64,000 bases of DNA from Methanolobus psychrophilus R15 (GTDB lineage Archaea; Halobacteriota; Methanosarcinia; Methanosarcinales; Methanosarcinaceae): contig CP003083.1 in assembly GCA_000306725.1 (NCBI GenBank), forward strand, positions 496,001-560,000. Direction: 5' to 3'. Positions 25,085 to 35,013 of the stretch are shown in pieces (position 1 is the stretch's first letter; each line of letters opens with the position of its first letter). Position numbers and translations under genes: made by a program. The notes under the pieces are model-generated. The model was not told the origin of the DNA, made no database searches, and saw only the letters and a program-made list of their open reading frames with translations.

Positions 25085-27228
25085 AACAGGTTGTTCTTAA
25101 TCTCAAAAACGGTGATCTTACAGTAGAAGAGGTGCCAGCACCTACATTAAAGAGCGGTGGAGTTCTTGTCAGGAATCATTATTCTGTGATCAGTGCAGGC
25201 ACAGAATCCGGTCTGGTGGAGCTTGCTGAAAAATCCCTGTTAGGTAAGGCCCGTGAAAGACCGGACCTTGCAAAGAAGGTCATTGATAAGGCCAAGAAGG
25301 ACGGTCCGATATCTGCTTTCCAGCAAGCTATGGGCAGGCTTGAGAAAAGGGAACCTATGGGCTACAGCAGTGCCGGGACTGTGATCGCTGTAAGCGAAGA
25401 TGTGACAGACTTCAAAATCGGTGATCGCGTTGCATGTGCAGGAGCAGGTTATGCAAATCATGCTGATGTGGTATTCATTCCAAAGAACCTGTGCGTTAAG
25501 GTATCTGATAATGTGAATTTCAGGGATGCTGCTTTCACAACGGTGGGTGCAATTGCGCTGCAGGGTGTGAGGAATGCAGATGTAAGGGTCGGTGAGAATG
25601 TCGTGGTCATTGGCCTTGGCCTTGTTGGGCTCATTACAGTGCAGATCCTCAAAGCTTCCGGATGCAGGGTGTTTGGTGTGGACCTTGATGAATCCAAGGT
25701 CAAGCTTGCAAAGGATCTCGGGGCAGATATTGCAGTTTCCAGGAACTCACCAGGACTTGAGGACAGCATTTTCCAGTTCACAAGAGGAATAGGTGCAGAC
25801 TCAACGATAATAGCTGCAGCTACAAGATCCAATGACCCTGTGGAATTTGCAGGCAAGGTCACAAGGGAAAGAGGAAAGGTCGTCATAGTCGGCCTTGTGG
25901 GTATGGACATACCCCGTGAGGACTATTATAATAAGGAAATAGAGCTGCGTGTTTCAAGATCATACGGTCCCGGCAGGTATGACCGTACCTACGAGGAGTT
26001 CGGCCAGGATTACCCGGCAAGCTATGTCAGATGGACAGAGAACCGTAACATGGAAGCCTTTGCAGACCTGCTATCCATGGGTAATTTTTCCATGGAGAAG
26101 ATCATCACCCACGAATTCCCAATTGAAAAAGCACCCGAGGCTTATGAGGTGATCAATACCAGGCAACCATATCTTGGGATACTGCTTGAGTATGATGTCA
26201 ATAAGAAGATCGAGGATAAGGTGGAATTAAAAGCTCCGCAGTCTGCACAGAAGGTTGATATGCCTGTTGTGGGTGTCATAGGTGCCGGTATCTTTGCAAC
26301 CAGCACACTCCTGCCAAACCTCGCGAAGATCAAGGACATAAGATTGCGAGGTCTTGCAGCAGCCAGCGGAATAAGCTCGGAGTCAGTCGCCAAACAATAT
26401 GATTTCGAGTACTGCACATCCGATCATCACAAGATCATGTCCGACCCGGACATCAACTGCGTGATAATTGCCACCCGTAACAGCCTTCATGCACCCCTCG
26501 TTATCGAAGCTCTCAAGAACAAGAAGAATGTGCTTGTTGAAAAGCCTCTTGCGATCAATGAAGAGGAACTGCAGGCAATAGAATCCACATGGAAAGAGCA
26601 CGGTGGCCTGCTCATGACCGGATTCAACAGGCGATACTCTGAGCTTGGCATGAAGCTCAAGGACTTTTTCAAAAGCCGCAGCCAGCCCATGGTAGCAATC
26701 TACCGAGTGAATGCCGAGTCCATCCCGCTCGACCACTGGATATACGACCCGTCAGAAGGCGGTGGCCGTATAATCACAGAATGCTGTCATTTCATCGATT
26801 TCATGCAATTTGTTATAGGTTCCTCTCCCACTGAAGTCTTTGCAAAGAAGATCGAAACCACAGTAAACAGCCCCGAGGACAGTGAGAACGTATCGATCAC
26901 TCTATCATTTGAGGACGGTTCAATCGGAACCATCATCTATACGACCCACGGCGACAGCTCTCTCTCAAAAGAACACGCCGAGTTCTTTGCAGATGGCATG
27001 GTGGGTATTATTACTGATTTCAAAAAGCTGGAATTGGTGAAAGGCGGGAAGAAGACTAAGATTGATAAAAAGCTAGCTACGGAGAAGGGTCATAAAAATG
27101 AGCTTGAAAGATTTTTTGAGTTTATCAATCGACATGAGTCTGGAGATATGGATTCTAATATTATGACTACACTTGCAACATTCAAAACAGTGGAGTCCAT
27201 TCAAAGCCGGAAAATGCAGGAAGTATAA
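25081..27228 (+). CDS. Two-domain oxidoreductase: MDR dehydrogenase fused to GFO/IDH/MocA
   Basis: A 715-residue fusion. Residues 1-370 are a zinc-type alcohol-dehydrogenase-like (MDR) module with GRLEKREPMGYSSAGTVIAV and the NAD(P) site VVVIGLGLVGLITVQ; residues 390-715 are a GFO/IDH/MocA module with GVIGAGIFATSTLLPNL, VLVEKPLAIN (the family EKP motif) and GGRIITECCHFIDFMQFV. Such fusions occur in heparosan-like and O-antigen loci and are thought to epimerise or oxidise glycan sugars. It overlaps the upstream gene by four bases. Base composition falls toward AT in the last 200 bases, at the left edge of an AT-rich block. Confidence 0.85.
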   Translation: MKQVVLNLKNGDLTVEEVPAPTLKSGGVLVRNHYSVISAGTESGLVELAEKSLLGKARERPDLAKKVIDKAKKDGPISAFQQAMGRLEKREPMGYSSAGTVIAVSEDVTDFKIGDRVACAGAGYANHADVVFIPKNLCVKVSDNVNFRDAAFTTVGAIALQGVRNADVRVGENVVVIGLGLVGLITVQILKASGCRVFGVDLDESKVKLAKDLGADIAVSRNSPGLEDSIFQFTRGIGADSTIIAAATRSNDPVEFAGKVTRERGKVVIVGLVGMDIPREDYYNKEIELRVSRSYGPGRYDRTYEEFGQDYPASYVRWTENRNMEAFADLLSMGNFSMEKIITHEFPIEKAPEAYEVINTRQPYLGILLEYDVNKKIEDKVELKAPQSAQKVDMPVVGVIGAGIFATSTLLPNLAKIKDIRLRGLAAASGISSESVAKQYDFEYCTSDHHKIMSDPDINCVIIATRNSLHAPLVIEALKNKKNVLVEKPLAINEEELQAIESTWKEHGGLLMTGFNRRYSELGMKLKDFFKSRSQPMVAIYRVNAESIPLDHWIYDPSEGGGRIITECCHFIDFMQFVIGSSPTEVFAKKIETTVNSPEDSENVSITLSFEDGSIGTIIYTTHGDSSLSKEHAEFFADGMVGIITDFKKLELVKGGKKTKIDKKLATEKGHKNELERFFEFINRHESGDMDSNIMTTLATFKTVESIQSRKMQEV

Positions 27229-27271
27229 TTGCTGAAGCAATGTGAATAAAATAAAAGTATGAGAAAAGACG

Positions 27272-28678
27272 ATGCTTGAAAAAATATATAAAGTGTTCCG
27301 AAAAAGTCCAGATAGTTTACGGAAAGTTATGTATCTAGTTCCAATTGAAAAAAGATTAGGTGGTACTGCATTTAAAGAGCAACTTGATATTTTGAAGAAA
27401 ACAGATCAGCTCTCCAGAGAGGAATTAATAGCATACCAAGAAAAAGAACTTTATAGAATTCTAAGTCATGCTGTTAAAAATATTCCTTATTATAGAAATA
27501 TTGAACTTGATAATTCATGTACTACTTTCGAAAATCTTAAAAAATTTCCAATAATTGACAAACAAATAATTCAGGAAAATATTGATCAATTTAGATCGAA
27601 GGACTCTTCGACTTATAATACATATTATGTAACAACCGGTGGAACAAGTGGGAATACACTAGGATTCTATTTAGATAATTCCACTTATGGAAAAGAGTGG
27701 GCTTATATAATTTCGTTATGGAAAAGAGCAGGTTATTCATTAGGTGATAAGATAATTGCATTTAGAGGTGTTGATTTCAGGGATTCAAGTAAAAATAAAT
27801 TCTGGCAGCTAAATCCTACATATAATGCATTAGAATTGTCTCCTTTTCAAATGTCTGATGCCAATTTGTATCAATATCTCAAGAAAATTGATGAATATAA
27901 ACCACTGTTTTTTCACGGTTATCCTTCTGCAATAACTATTTTAGCCAAATTTATAAAAGCAAATAACCTTAAAAATATTCCAAAAATATCTGCAGTATTT
28001 GCAGGTTCTGAAAATATTTATCAAGGACAACTTGAATTTATTGAAAACACACTCAATACTAGGTTTTTCTCCTGGTATGGGCAGAGTGAAAAGGTAATAC
28101 TTGCAGGAGAATGTGAGCATTCCCATGAGTATCACATATTTCCGCAATATGGATACACTGAAATGCTTGCTGAAGATGGAAGTATAATTCCATGGGAAGA
28201 TGTTGGGAAACGTGGAGAACTTGTAGGAACAGGTTTCATGAATAGCTCAATGCCATTTATTCGCTATAGAACAGGTGATTTCGCAACAATATCTGGATAT
28301 GGTTGCGATAAATGTGGTAGAAATTATCCAATTATAAAAGATGTTCATGGTCGATGGCTTCAAGAGATGTTAGTTGGAAAAAGTAGTGCTCTTATTTCTA
28401 TGACAGCGCTAAACATGCATTCAAATGTGTTTGATAATGTAGAACAATATCAATTTTACCAAGACGTACCAGGGAAAGTTATTCTCAAAATCATAAAGAA
28501 AAAATCATATTCAACTAACGATGAAAGAAGTATTTCAAATGAATTATTCCACAAATTGAGGAATGATGTAGAATTAGATATTCAATACGTGAGTCACATA
28601 AATCGAACTGGTAGCGGAAAAAATATGATGCTGATACAAAAGCTACCAATAAACATGAATGATTTGGAGGCATTTTAA
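27272..28678 (+). CDS. CapK/PaaK-like adenylate-forming enzyme
   Basis: A 468-residue AMP-binding family protein. The Ser/Thr/Gly-rich loop TTGGTSGNTLGF is at about residue 122, SWYGQSEK at about 268 matches the adenylate site, and MPFIRYRTGDFA precedes a CGKCGR-like motif (YGCDKCGR) that is usual in the CapK branch of phenylacetate-CoA ligase relatives. CapK proteins recur in capsule loci, where they may activate an acyl or amino acid substituent. It is the first gene of the AT-rich block and overlaps capA-like 28678 by one base. Confidence 0.82.
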   Translation: MLEKIYKVFRKSPDSLRKVMYLVPIEKRLGGTAFKEQLDILKKTDQLSREELIAYQEKELYRILSHAVKNIPYYRNIELDNSCTTFENLKKFPIIDKQIIQENIDQFRSKDSSTYNTYYVTTGGTSGNTLGFYLDNSTYGKEWAYIISLWKRAGYSLGDKIIAFRGVDFRDSSKNKFWQLNPTYNALELSPFQMSDANLYQYLKKIDEYKPLFFHGYPSAITILAKFIKANNLKNIPKISAVFAGSENIYQGQLEFIENTLNTRFFSWYGQSEKVILAGECEHSHEYHIFPQYGYTEMLAEDGSIIPWEDVGKRGELVGTGFMNSSMPFIRYRTGDFATISGYGCDKCGRNYPIIKDVHGRWLQEMLVGKSSALISMTALNMHSNVFDNVEQYQFYQDVPGKVILKIIKKKSYSTNDERSISNELFHKLRNDVELDIQYVSHINRTGSGKNMMLIQKLPINMNDLEAF

Positions 28679-29742
28679 TGAATAATATAAAATTGATAGC
28701 TGTTGGCGATATAATATTAAATACAAAAACGGATTATCATCCGTTTGAAAAAGTAATGAATGTACTTGAAACAAAAGATATACTTTTTGGTAATATTGAG
28801 ACTGTACTTTCTGTTGAAGGTAAAAAATCCAAAAAATCAGTTATTCTTAATTCTCCTCCTGAATCTGTTAAATATTTAATAGATGCGGATTTTGATGTTC
28901 TTAATATTGCAAATAATCACATGCTTGATTTAGGAATTGAAGGGCTTAAAAGTACATTAAATGTTTTAGATAAAAGCAATTTAAATTATATAGGTATTAA
29001 TTGTGCTAAATCAAACTCTAATTATCTAATACTTGAAAAAAAATCCATTAAACTAGGTTTTATTGGATATACAATAGGACGTTTCAAACAAAACAAGGAA
29101 CCATCTTTATGCAAATTGAATGAAAAACAAATAATTAGTGACATTAAATCTCTAAAAACTAAATGTGATTTTGTTATTGTTTCTTTGCATTGGGGAACAG
29201 AAAATGTATTTTATCCATCTCCAAAGCAAATCGATCTTGCTCATCGATTGATAGATAACGGAGCCACATTAATTTTAGGTCATCATCCTCATGTCGTTCA
29301 GGGAATTGAAAAATACAAAAACGGTTTGATTGCTTATTCTCTGGGGAACTTCCAATTTGATACAAAAATATCACAGAGTAAAACAAATGATTCTGTTATT
29401 TTTTCTGTTGATTTTGATGAGAATGGTATTAGGGGATACAAATTAATTCCGGTTGTTATTAATGATAATTTTATACCAATGATAGCAGAAGGGGAAGTGA
29501 AAGACAACATACTAATGTTTGTTAATGATGTATCAGAACCACTATGTATTAATAAATTTACAAATAAATGGTGGTTTGAGGAAATCAGTAAAGAATATCT
29601 TGCGGGCAATCTAAATAGTTATCGCAAGCGAGTAAAGAAATATGGTATTATACCTTTAATTGAATGTATTATATGGCTGATGACTCCTTTTTGCATAAAA
29701 TGCTACAAAGGATTGGTTACTAAATATTTATTTGATCGATGA
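28678..29742 (+). CDS. CapA-like metallophosphatase-fold protein
   Basis: A 354-residue protein of the poly-gamma-glutamate capsule synthesis CapA family. Motifs in order: KLIAVGDIILN (first metal ligand Asp), FGNIETVLS (Asn and Glu), NIANNHMLDLG, VSLHWGTE and LGHHPHVVQGIE, then YSLGNFQFD. No signal peptide or clear N-terminal anchor; a hydrophobic patch (LIECIIWLMTPFCI) lies near the C terminus. In CapA the domain supports polymer export or ligation; in glycan loci its job is unclear. GGAGG lies before the ATG and the gene is translationally coupled to the ligase upstream. Confidence 0.82.
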   Translation: MNNIKLIAVGDIILNTKTDYHPFEKVMNVLETKDILFGNIETVLSVEGKKSKKSVILNSPPESVKYLIDADFDVLNIANNHMLDLGIEGLKSTLNVLDKSNLNYIGINCAKSNSNYLILEKKSIKLGFIGYTIGRFKQNKEPSLCKLNEKQIISDIKSLKTKCDFVIVSLHWGTENVFYPSPKQIDLAHRLIDNGATLILGHHPHVVQGIEKYKNGLIAYSLGNFQFDTKISQSKTNDSVIFSVDFDENGIRGYKLIPVVINDNFIPMIAEGEVKDNILMFVNDVSEPLCINKFTNKWWFEEISKEYLAGNLNSYRKRVKKYGIIPLIECIIWLMTPFCIKCYKGLVTKYLFDR

Positions 29743-29782
29743 AAAATAGACTTGAGCTTTATAGTGAAAATGGTGTGATTTG

Positions 29783-30697
29783 ATGTCGAAATTGAAAGAT
29801 GTGCATAATAACTATATTATGAAAATAAGTAAGAAATATATTCACGATAATGATTTAGATTATGCTCCTACTGTATCTTTTTGTATACCAACTAAAAATG
29901 AAGAAGTGGATTTAGAAAATTGTTTAAAATCCATTATAAATCAAAATTATGCTGACATAGAAATTATAATAGTTGACGGTTATTCTACGGATAAAACAGT
30001 GGAAATTGCAAAAAAATATAATTGCAGTATTTATTATGATGACGTTTCTTTGGCAAATGCAAGACAAATAAGTGTAGAAAAAAGTTCAAAGGATATTGTA
30101 GCTATTTGGGATGCAGATATTATCATTCCACATGAAAACTGGCTTAGAGATGCTGTAAAATGTTTTATTGTAGATGAAAAGATTAGTACTGTTTGGCCAA
30201 CTTATAATGCTCCCCCTACTGGTTCATGGGTACAAAAATGCCACATTTCACATTCGATGTACATTTTTGAAGATAGAATTAAAAATAACAGAGGTATTTT
30301 TGGCGGTGGTAATTGTTTATTTAAAAGGAAACATGTGATTGAAGTAGGTGGTTTTGATACTTCTTATGATTTTGGAGAAGATATGATTTTAGCCAAACGC
30401 CTGAAAGAAGCAGGTTATAAAGTAATCCAATATGATGATTCGGTTTATCATGATACAATGAAATCTTTAAAGGCATTATATAAAAGGTCATTATGGGGCT
30501 CAAAAGCATTTGAATCAAAAGGATTGGATTTTTATCAACAAACCAAGTTTGATATTTTAAAAGAACAGTATTACCTTGGATTCAAAGGAATGATGAATGG
30601 ATTAATAAAAGGCCAAATTTTTTGGTTTATATTTCCACTTTTATTCATTGTGAAATCTCTGGCATATGGAAAGAGTATATTTTTTGCAAAAAATTAA
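29783..30697 (+). CDS. GT2 family glycosyltransferase
   Basis: A 304-residue GT-A enzyme. TVSFCIPTKNEEVDLENCL starts the fold, IEIIIVDGYSTDKT binds the nucleotide, AIWDADIIIP is the metal motif, and FGEDMILAKRLKEAGYK supplies the ED acceptor-site motif. A C-terminal hydrophobic stretch (IFWFIFPLLFIVKSLA) probably ties it to the membrane. The ATG at 29783 follows GGTGTGA; a TTG three bases earlier is less likely. Only 40 bases separate it from the CapA-like gene. Confidence 0.85.
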   Translation: MSKLKDVHNNYIMKISKKYIHDNDLDYAPTVSFCIPTKNEEVDLENCLKSIINQNYADIEIIIVDGYSTDKTVEIAKKYNCSIYYDDVSLANARQISVEKSSKDIVAIWDADIIIPHENWLRDAVKCFIVDEKISTVWPTYNAPPTGSWVQKCHISHSMYIFEDRIKNNRGIFGGGNCLFKRKHVIEVGGFDTSYDFGEDMILAKRLKEAGYKVIQYDDSVYHDTMKSLKALYKRSLWGSKAFESKGLDFYQQTKFDILKEQYYLGFKGMMNGLIKGQIFWFIFPLLFIVKSLAYGKSIFFAKN

Positions 30698-30731
30698 AAG
30701 TATCTTTTCGGCTAATCATGGATAAAATAGT

Positions 30732-31898
30732 ATGAAAATATTATACATCGTTTCAGGTTTTGCTCCTTCATGGGGGTTGGGTGGAGGTGTAAAAGCATCC
30801 TATGAATTGAGCAGAGAAATGGCATCAAAAGGGCATGATGTAATAGTATATACTACTGATATTTTTGATCATAAAACCCGATTAAGTTTCGATTATAAAA
30901 ATTGGGATGGGGTAAAAGCATATTATTTCAGGACATCATCTAAGTTTTTAGCTAAGATGCAATTCAATTTTTCACCAAAACTAATTTATGCATTATATAA
31001 AAATATATCTTCATATAATGTAATTCATATTCATGAATATAGGACTGTAAATAGTACTTTAACTGCATATTTAGCCAAAAAAAATGGTGTGCCCTATATT
31101 TTACAACCGCATGGTTCACTTCCAACAACAATAGGTTCAGGCAAATTTAAAAAAATATATGATTTTGTATGTGGCAGCAATATATTAAAAAATGCTACTA
31201 TACTGATCGCATTAAATAAAATGGAGACAAAACAATACCAAGACTTAAATGTTGATGAGAAAAGGATTAAAATTGTACCTAATGGAATTAATATTTGTGA
31301 ATTTAAAAACTTGCCTCCTAAAGGTATATTTAAAAATAAATATGGAATAAATGATACGGAAAAAGTTATTTTGTATTTAGGCAGGATAGACAAGATAAAA
31401 GGTATAGATTTACTCGTTGACTCTTTCTATGATATAATTAATGAGTTAGATGATGTGCGGCTTGTTATTGTGGGACCTGATACAGGATACTTAAAACAAT
31501 TAAAGGATCAAATAAAAAGCTTAAATCTTCAAAATAATGTCATATTTCCTGGTCCTCTTTATGGAATGGACAAACTGGAAGCCTATGTAGATTCTGATGT
31601 ATATGTATTGCCTTCAGTATATGATATGTTTCCAAACACTGTATTTGAAGCATGTGCTTGTGGTATACCGGTAATAGTAACTGATAGATGCGGCATCAGC
31701 GATATTATTAAAGATAAAGTAGGCCGAGTGGTCAAATATGATAAAAACGATTTGAGTAATTCTATATATGATATTTTAAATGATAAACATTTGAGTGAAA
31801 ATTATGGGGTTGAAGGTAAATTAATGGTCAATCAATATTACAATTGGTCAATTATTGCGTCAAATCTTGAAAATATCTATGGGAATATCTCAAAGTAG
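30732..31898 (+). CDS. GT4 family glycosyltransferase
   Basis: A 388-residue GT-B enzyme. KILYIVSGFAPSWGLGGGVK gives the N-terminal loop, VIHIHEYRTVNSTL and LQPHGSLPT are typical of WcaI/WbaZ-like enzymes, VILYLGRIDKIKGIDLLVDSF opens the donor domain, and PNTVFEACACGIPVIVTDRCG holds the Glu pair. It lies in the AT-rich block, 35 bases after the GT2 gene. Donor and acceptor cannot be told. Confidence 0.88.
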   Translation: MKILYIVSGFAPSWGLGGGVKASYELSREMASKGHDVIVYTTDIFDHKTRLSFDYKNWDGVKAYYFRTSSKFLAKMQFNFSPKLIYALYKNISSYNVIHIHEYRTVNSTLTAYLAKKNGVPYILQPHGSLPTTIGSGKFKKIYDFVCGSNILKNATILIALNKMETKQYQDLNVDEKRIKIVPNGINICEFKNLPPKGIFKNKYGINDTEKVILYLGRIDKIKGIDLLVDSFYDIINELDDVRLVIVGPDTGYLKQLKDQIKSLNLQNNVIFPGPLYGMDKLEAYVDSDVYVLPSVYDMFPNTVFEACACGIPVIVTDRCGISDIIKDKVGRVVKYDKNDLSNSIYDILNDKHLSENYGVEGKLMVNQYYNWSIIASNLENIYGNISK

Positions 31899-31983
31899 CA
31901 TACAATACAACTCTAAAATTTGTTAAATATGTTTAATTTTGGGATTTGAACACAACAGCATAATATTAATTGGTTAGATTCAT

Positions 31984-33123
31984 ATGAATAAAAAATCAAT
32001 TTTAAAAATTGGAATTATTAGTAGTCCAATGGGACAGGCAAATATAAAACCATTTAGCAATTACCTAAATATATTAGAGCATATCTCTGATAATTTGTAT
32101 ATAGTACCTGCATATGGAGTAAATAAATCTTCTTTAGACACTATTGAAATCGACTCTAAGAAGAATATCTATGAAATTAAACACAGATTTAGTAAAAATA
32201 CTATTGTCAGAATTTATAGATATATTTTGCTTCAGTTGAAGATGAGTTGGCATATTCTTAATTTATTCAAGCGTGTTGATGTTTGGATTTTTTTTCTTGG
32301 AGATGGGTTAATATTACCAATTATGCTCGCAAAGTTATTGAATAAGAAAACAATAATCTCTTTAGGAGGTTTTCTTGAAAAAGAAATCCATTTAAACTAT
32401 ACACAACTTGGAATGCCTATTTTATTGTTAAAGAAATTAAATTTATTTCTTGTAGATGCAATAATTCTCTATTCATCTAATCTTATAAGTGCATGGAAAG
32501 TAGACAAATATAAAAAAAAAATATACATTGCACCTAGGCACTACATAGATTTTAATAAGTTTTATGTGGACATTTCTTATTCTGAACGACAGAATTTGAT
32601 AGGATATATTGGGCGATTTAGCAAAGAAAAAGGTACATTAAACTTTGTAGAATCAATTCCTTTGATTTTAAAACACAAAAAAGATCTATTTTTTTTGGTG
32701 GCTGGAAGTGGACAATTGCAGGAAAAGATCAATAAGTGTGCACAGGATAACAATATATCAGATCATACACTTTTTGAAAGTTGGATTCCACATGAGAATT
32801 TGCCTGTTTATTTGAATAAACTAAAACTAATTGTTTTACCTTCAGACACTGAAGGTTTACCTAATATAATGCTAGAGGCGATGGCCTGTGGTACTCCTGT
32901 ACTAGCAACACCAGTTGGATCTATACCAGATATAATAAAAGACGAAGAAACTGGATTTATCATGGAAAACAATTCTATAGAATGTATATCAAAAAATGTA
33001 ATTAGAGTATTTCAAAAACCAGATTTAGAAACTATTATTGAAAATGCAAAGGATTTAGTCGAAAGAGAATTCACATTTAAGGCTGCTGTTGAGAGATATA
33101 ATAATATAATTGTCAATTTATAG
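31984..33123 (+). CDS. GT4 family glycosyltransferase
   Basis: A 379-residue GT-B enzyme. The donor domain reads IGYIGRFSKEKGTLNFVESI, then FFLVAGSGQLQEKI, LVLPSDTEGLPN-like LIVLPSDTEGLPNIMLEAMA and CGTPVLATPVGSIPDII. Codons and bases are strongly AT-rich (about 30 percent G+C). There is no strong ribosome site before the ATG. It runs on past the start region of the next membrane protein frame, whose better start is 33164. Confidence 0.87.
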   Translation: MNKKSILKIGIISSPMGQANIKPFSNYLNILEHISDNLYIVPAYGVNKSSLDTIEIDSKKNIYEIKHRFSKNTIVRIYRYILLQLKMSWHILNLFKRVDVWIFFLGDGLILPIMLAKLLNKKTIISLGGFLEKEIHLNYTQLGMPILLLKKLNLFLVDAIILYSSNLISAWKVDKYKKKIYIAPRHYIDFNKFYVDISYSERQNLIGYIGRFSKEKGTLNFVESIPLILKHKKDLFFLVAGSGQLQEKINKCAQDNNISDHTLFESWIPHENLPVYLNKLKLIVLPSDTEGLPNIMLEAMACGTPVLATPVGSIPDIIKDEETGFIMENNSIECISKNVIRVFQKPDLETIIENAKDLVEREFTFKAAVERYNNIIVNL

Positions 33124-33163
33124 TACCAGATATTCAAGGGATTGCATGATTTGGGGGCAACAG

Positions 33164-34951
33164 ATGAACAGAATAATTATATCTAAATTTTTTGCGATTT
33201 TATCAGTCATACTTGTACTATTCAACATTTTAATAATAACCCAAATAAATGCTACTGATGGTTATGAAGTTTCAATATACAATGCGTTTCCAATTTATTT
33301 TTGGATATTTATCATTTTTAGCATATGGTTTAGTTTAATTTGCATCGCATTTGCATATAACCATAGTAAGAGTTGGACATATGGTATAATCTCTATTCTT
33401 TTAAATTATGCAATTGTTCTATTTCTTCCTACCATACGAGGATATCAATTTTTTGCAACTACTAGCTACGATTTATTTGCACATTTATCATGGGTAGAAG
33501 AAATTTTAAATTCGGGCCACTTAAATCCAAATTTGATATATCCAATGACTCATATATTAACTGCTATCTTTAATTTATTTGGAATGGATACGTCATCATT
33601 AATATCTATTAACTTTACACATTTCTTGTTTTCATCACTATATTTATTGTACATTGTTATATTAGGTAAAGAAATGACAGACTCAGCCCGTAGTGGCCTT
33701 ATATTTCTATTTTTTGCATCACCTATTATGTTTTCTTACCTCAATCATGCATTTATACCATATGGTTTTGCTTTGTTTATGTTACCATTGTTCATTTATT
33801 TGTTGTATAAAAGAAAATATTCCAAGAATGGATTTCAATTTTCCTTTTTATTGATATTAGTTTCATTTATATTGATTTTTTTTCATCCATTAATAGGGAT
33901 TAATCTTCTTATAATTTTATTTACTTATTATGTCTATTCAATATTGTGTTATAAAAAGGATATTTTGGACAACGGAAAAAATGTAGGCACCTTAATAATA
34001 ATGATTTTCACATCATATCTAGTATGGCATATGGGTTTTAGACAATTTTCTCAAAGTATAGGGAAATTAGTCCAAAATATCTTTTTTCCAGAAAATACTA
34101 TGATAATAGACAGACAATTAGAAGTTGTGAATGCATCCAATGCCACGTTTTTGGATTTGATAATCATTTCTATGAAATTGTATGGTCATTATATTTTGTA
34201 TATGACATTAAGCTTATTTTTTATAATTCTTTTTTTAAAAGATATGTACAGTAAAAAACAATATGGTGATAATACAAAACTTAATCTATTATTTTTAATT
34301 TCAGTCAGTATCTTTGCCGCTATCCAAATTTTTTCCTTGTCTTTAATATATGAAATAATAAGGGTCCTTGCAATACCAATTATGTTTATTATTTTCTTTT
34401 GTTCATCTTTTGTCAGTGATACTTTCAAAAACAAATCTTCTTCATTGAGAAAAAAAATTATATTATTTGTTTGTGTTTGTATTGTGTGCTCCTCAAGCAT
34501 TCTAGGCTTACTGTGTATTTACGATAGTCCTTGGAAAGGATCAGCGGGACCACATATGACAAAAATGGACCTTTATGGAGTGAACTGGTACTTAACCTAT
34601 AACAATAATGATTATTATTTATTATCTAACATTGAATCACTACATAAATATGAAATGTATTATTCTCAAATAAATGTAAATCCTTTACAGAACCCACATC
34701 GATTAGCTGAAAAAATCCCGTCTCATTTTGGATATAATGAACATAGTTTATTCAGTGATAACTTTGATGAAGTTAATATATATTTAATAACACAAGAAAA
34801 AATAAAGTACATGTATACCTCTGTTTTTGAATCTGAAAAAGAACGTTATCCTAAGTATTTTGATTCAGATTTTGAATTATTAAACCAAGATTACACAGTG
34901 GGCAAATATTATTCAAATGGTGAATTTATTGTTTGGGGGGTAGATAAATAA
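33164..34951 (+). CDS. Polytopic membrane protein, polymerase/GT-C-like
   Basis: A 595-residue protein with about 12 membrane helices and a soluble C-terminal tail from about 475. D103-L-F-A-H107 followed by YPMTHIL matches the motif pair of the membrane protein at the window start, so the two are paralogues. GGGGGC precedes the ATG at 33164, which is preferred over the longer frame from 33110. In a locus with a Wzx-type flippase and no other candidate, this is the best candidate for the repeat-unit polymerase or a polyprenyl-sugar-dependent transferase. Last gene of the plus-strand operon. Confidence 0.7.
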   Translation: MNRIIISKFFAILSVILVLFNILIITQINATDGYEVSIYNAFPIYFWIFIIFSIWFSLICIAFAYNHSKSWTYGIISILLNYAIVLFLPTIRGYQFFATTSYDLFAHLSWVEEILNSGHLNPNLIYPMTHILTAIFNLFGMDTSSLISINFTHFLFSSLYLLYIVILGKEMTDSARSGLIFLFFASPIMFSYLNHAFIPYGFALFMLPLFIYLLYKRKYSKNGFQFSFLLILVSFILIFFHPLIGINLLIILFTYYVYSILCYKKDILDNGKNVGTLIIMIFTSYLVWHMGFRQFSQSIGKLVQNIFFPENTMIIDRQLEVVNASNATFLDLIIISMKLYGHYILYMTLSLFFIILFLKDMYSKKQYGDNTKLNLLFLISVSIFAAIQIFSLSLIYEIIRVLAIPIMFIIFFCSSFVSDTFKNKSSSLRKKIILFVCVCIVCSSSILGLLCIYDSPWKGSAGPHMTKMDLYGVNWYLTYNNNDYYLLSNIESLHKYEMYYSQINVNPLQNPHRLAEKIPSHFGYNEHSLFSDNFDEVNIYLITQEKIKYMYTSVFESEKERYPKYFDSDFELLNQDYTVGKYYSNGEFIVWGVDK

Positions 34952-35013
34952 CATTTGTAATGAATGTCAGGCTATATTCTTCATTTATACAAGATGAAAT
35001 TTAAATATACAAT

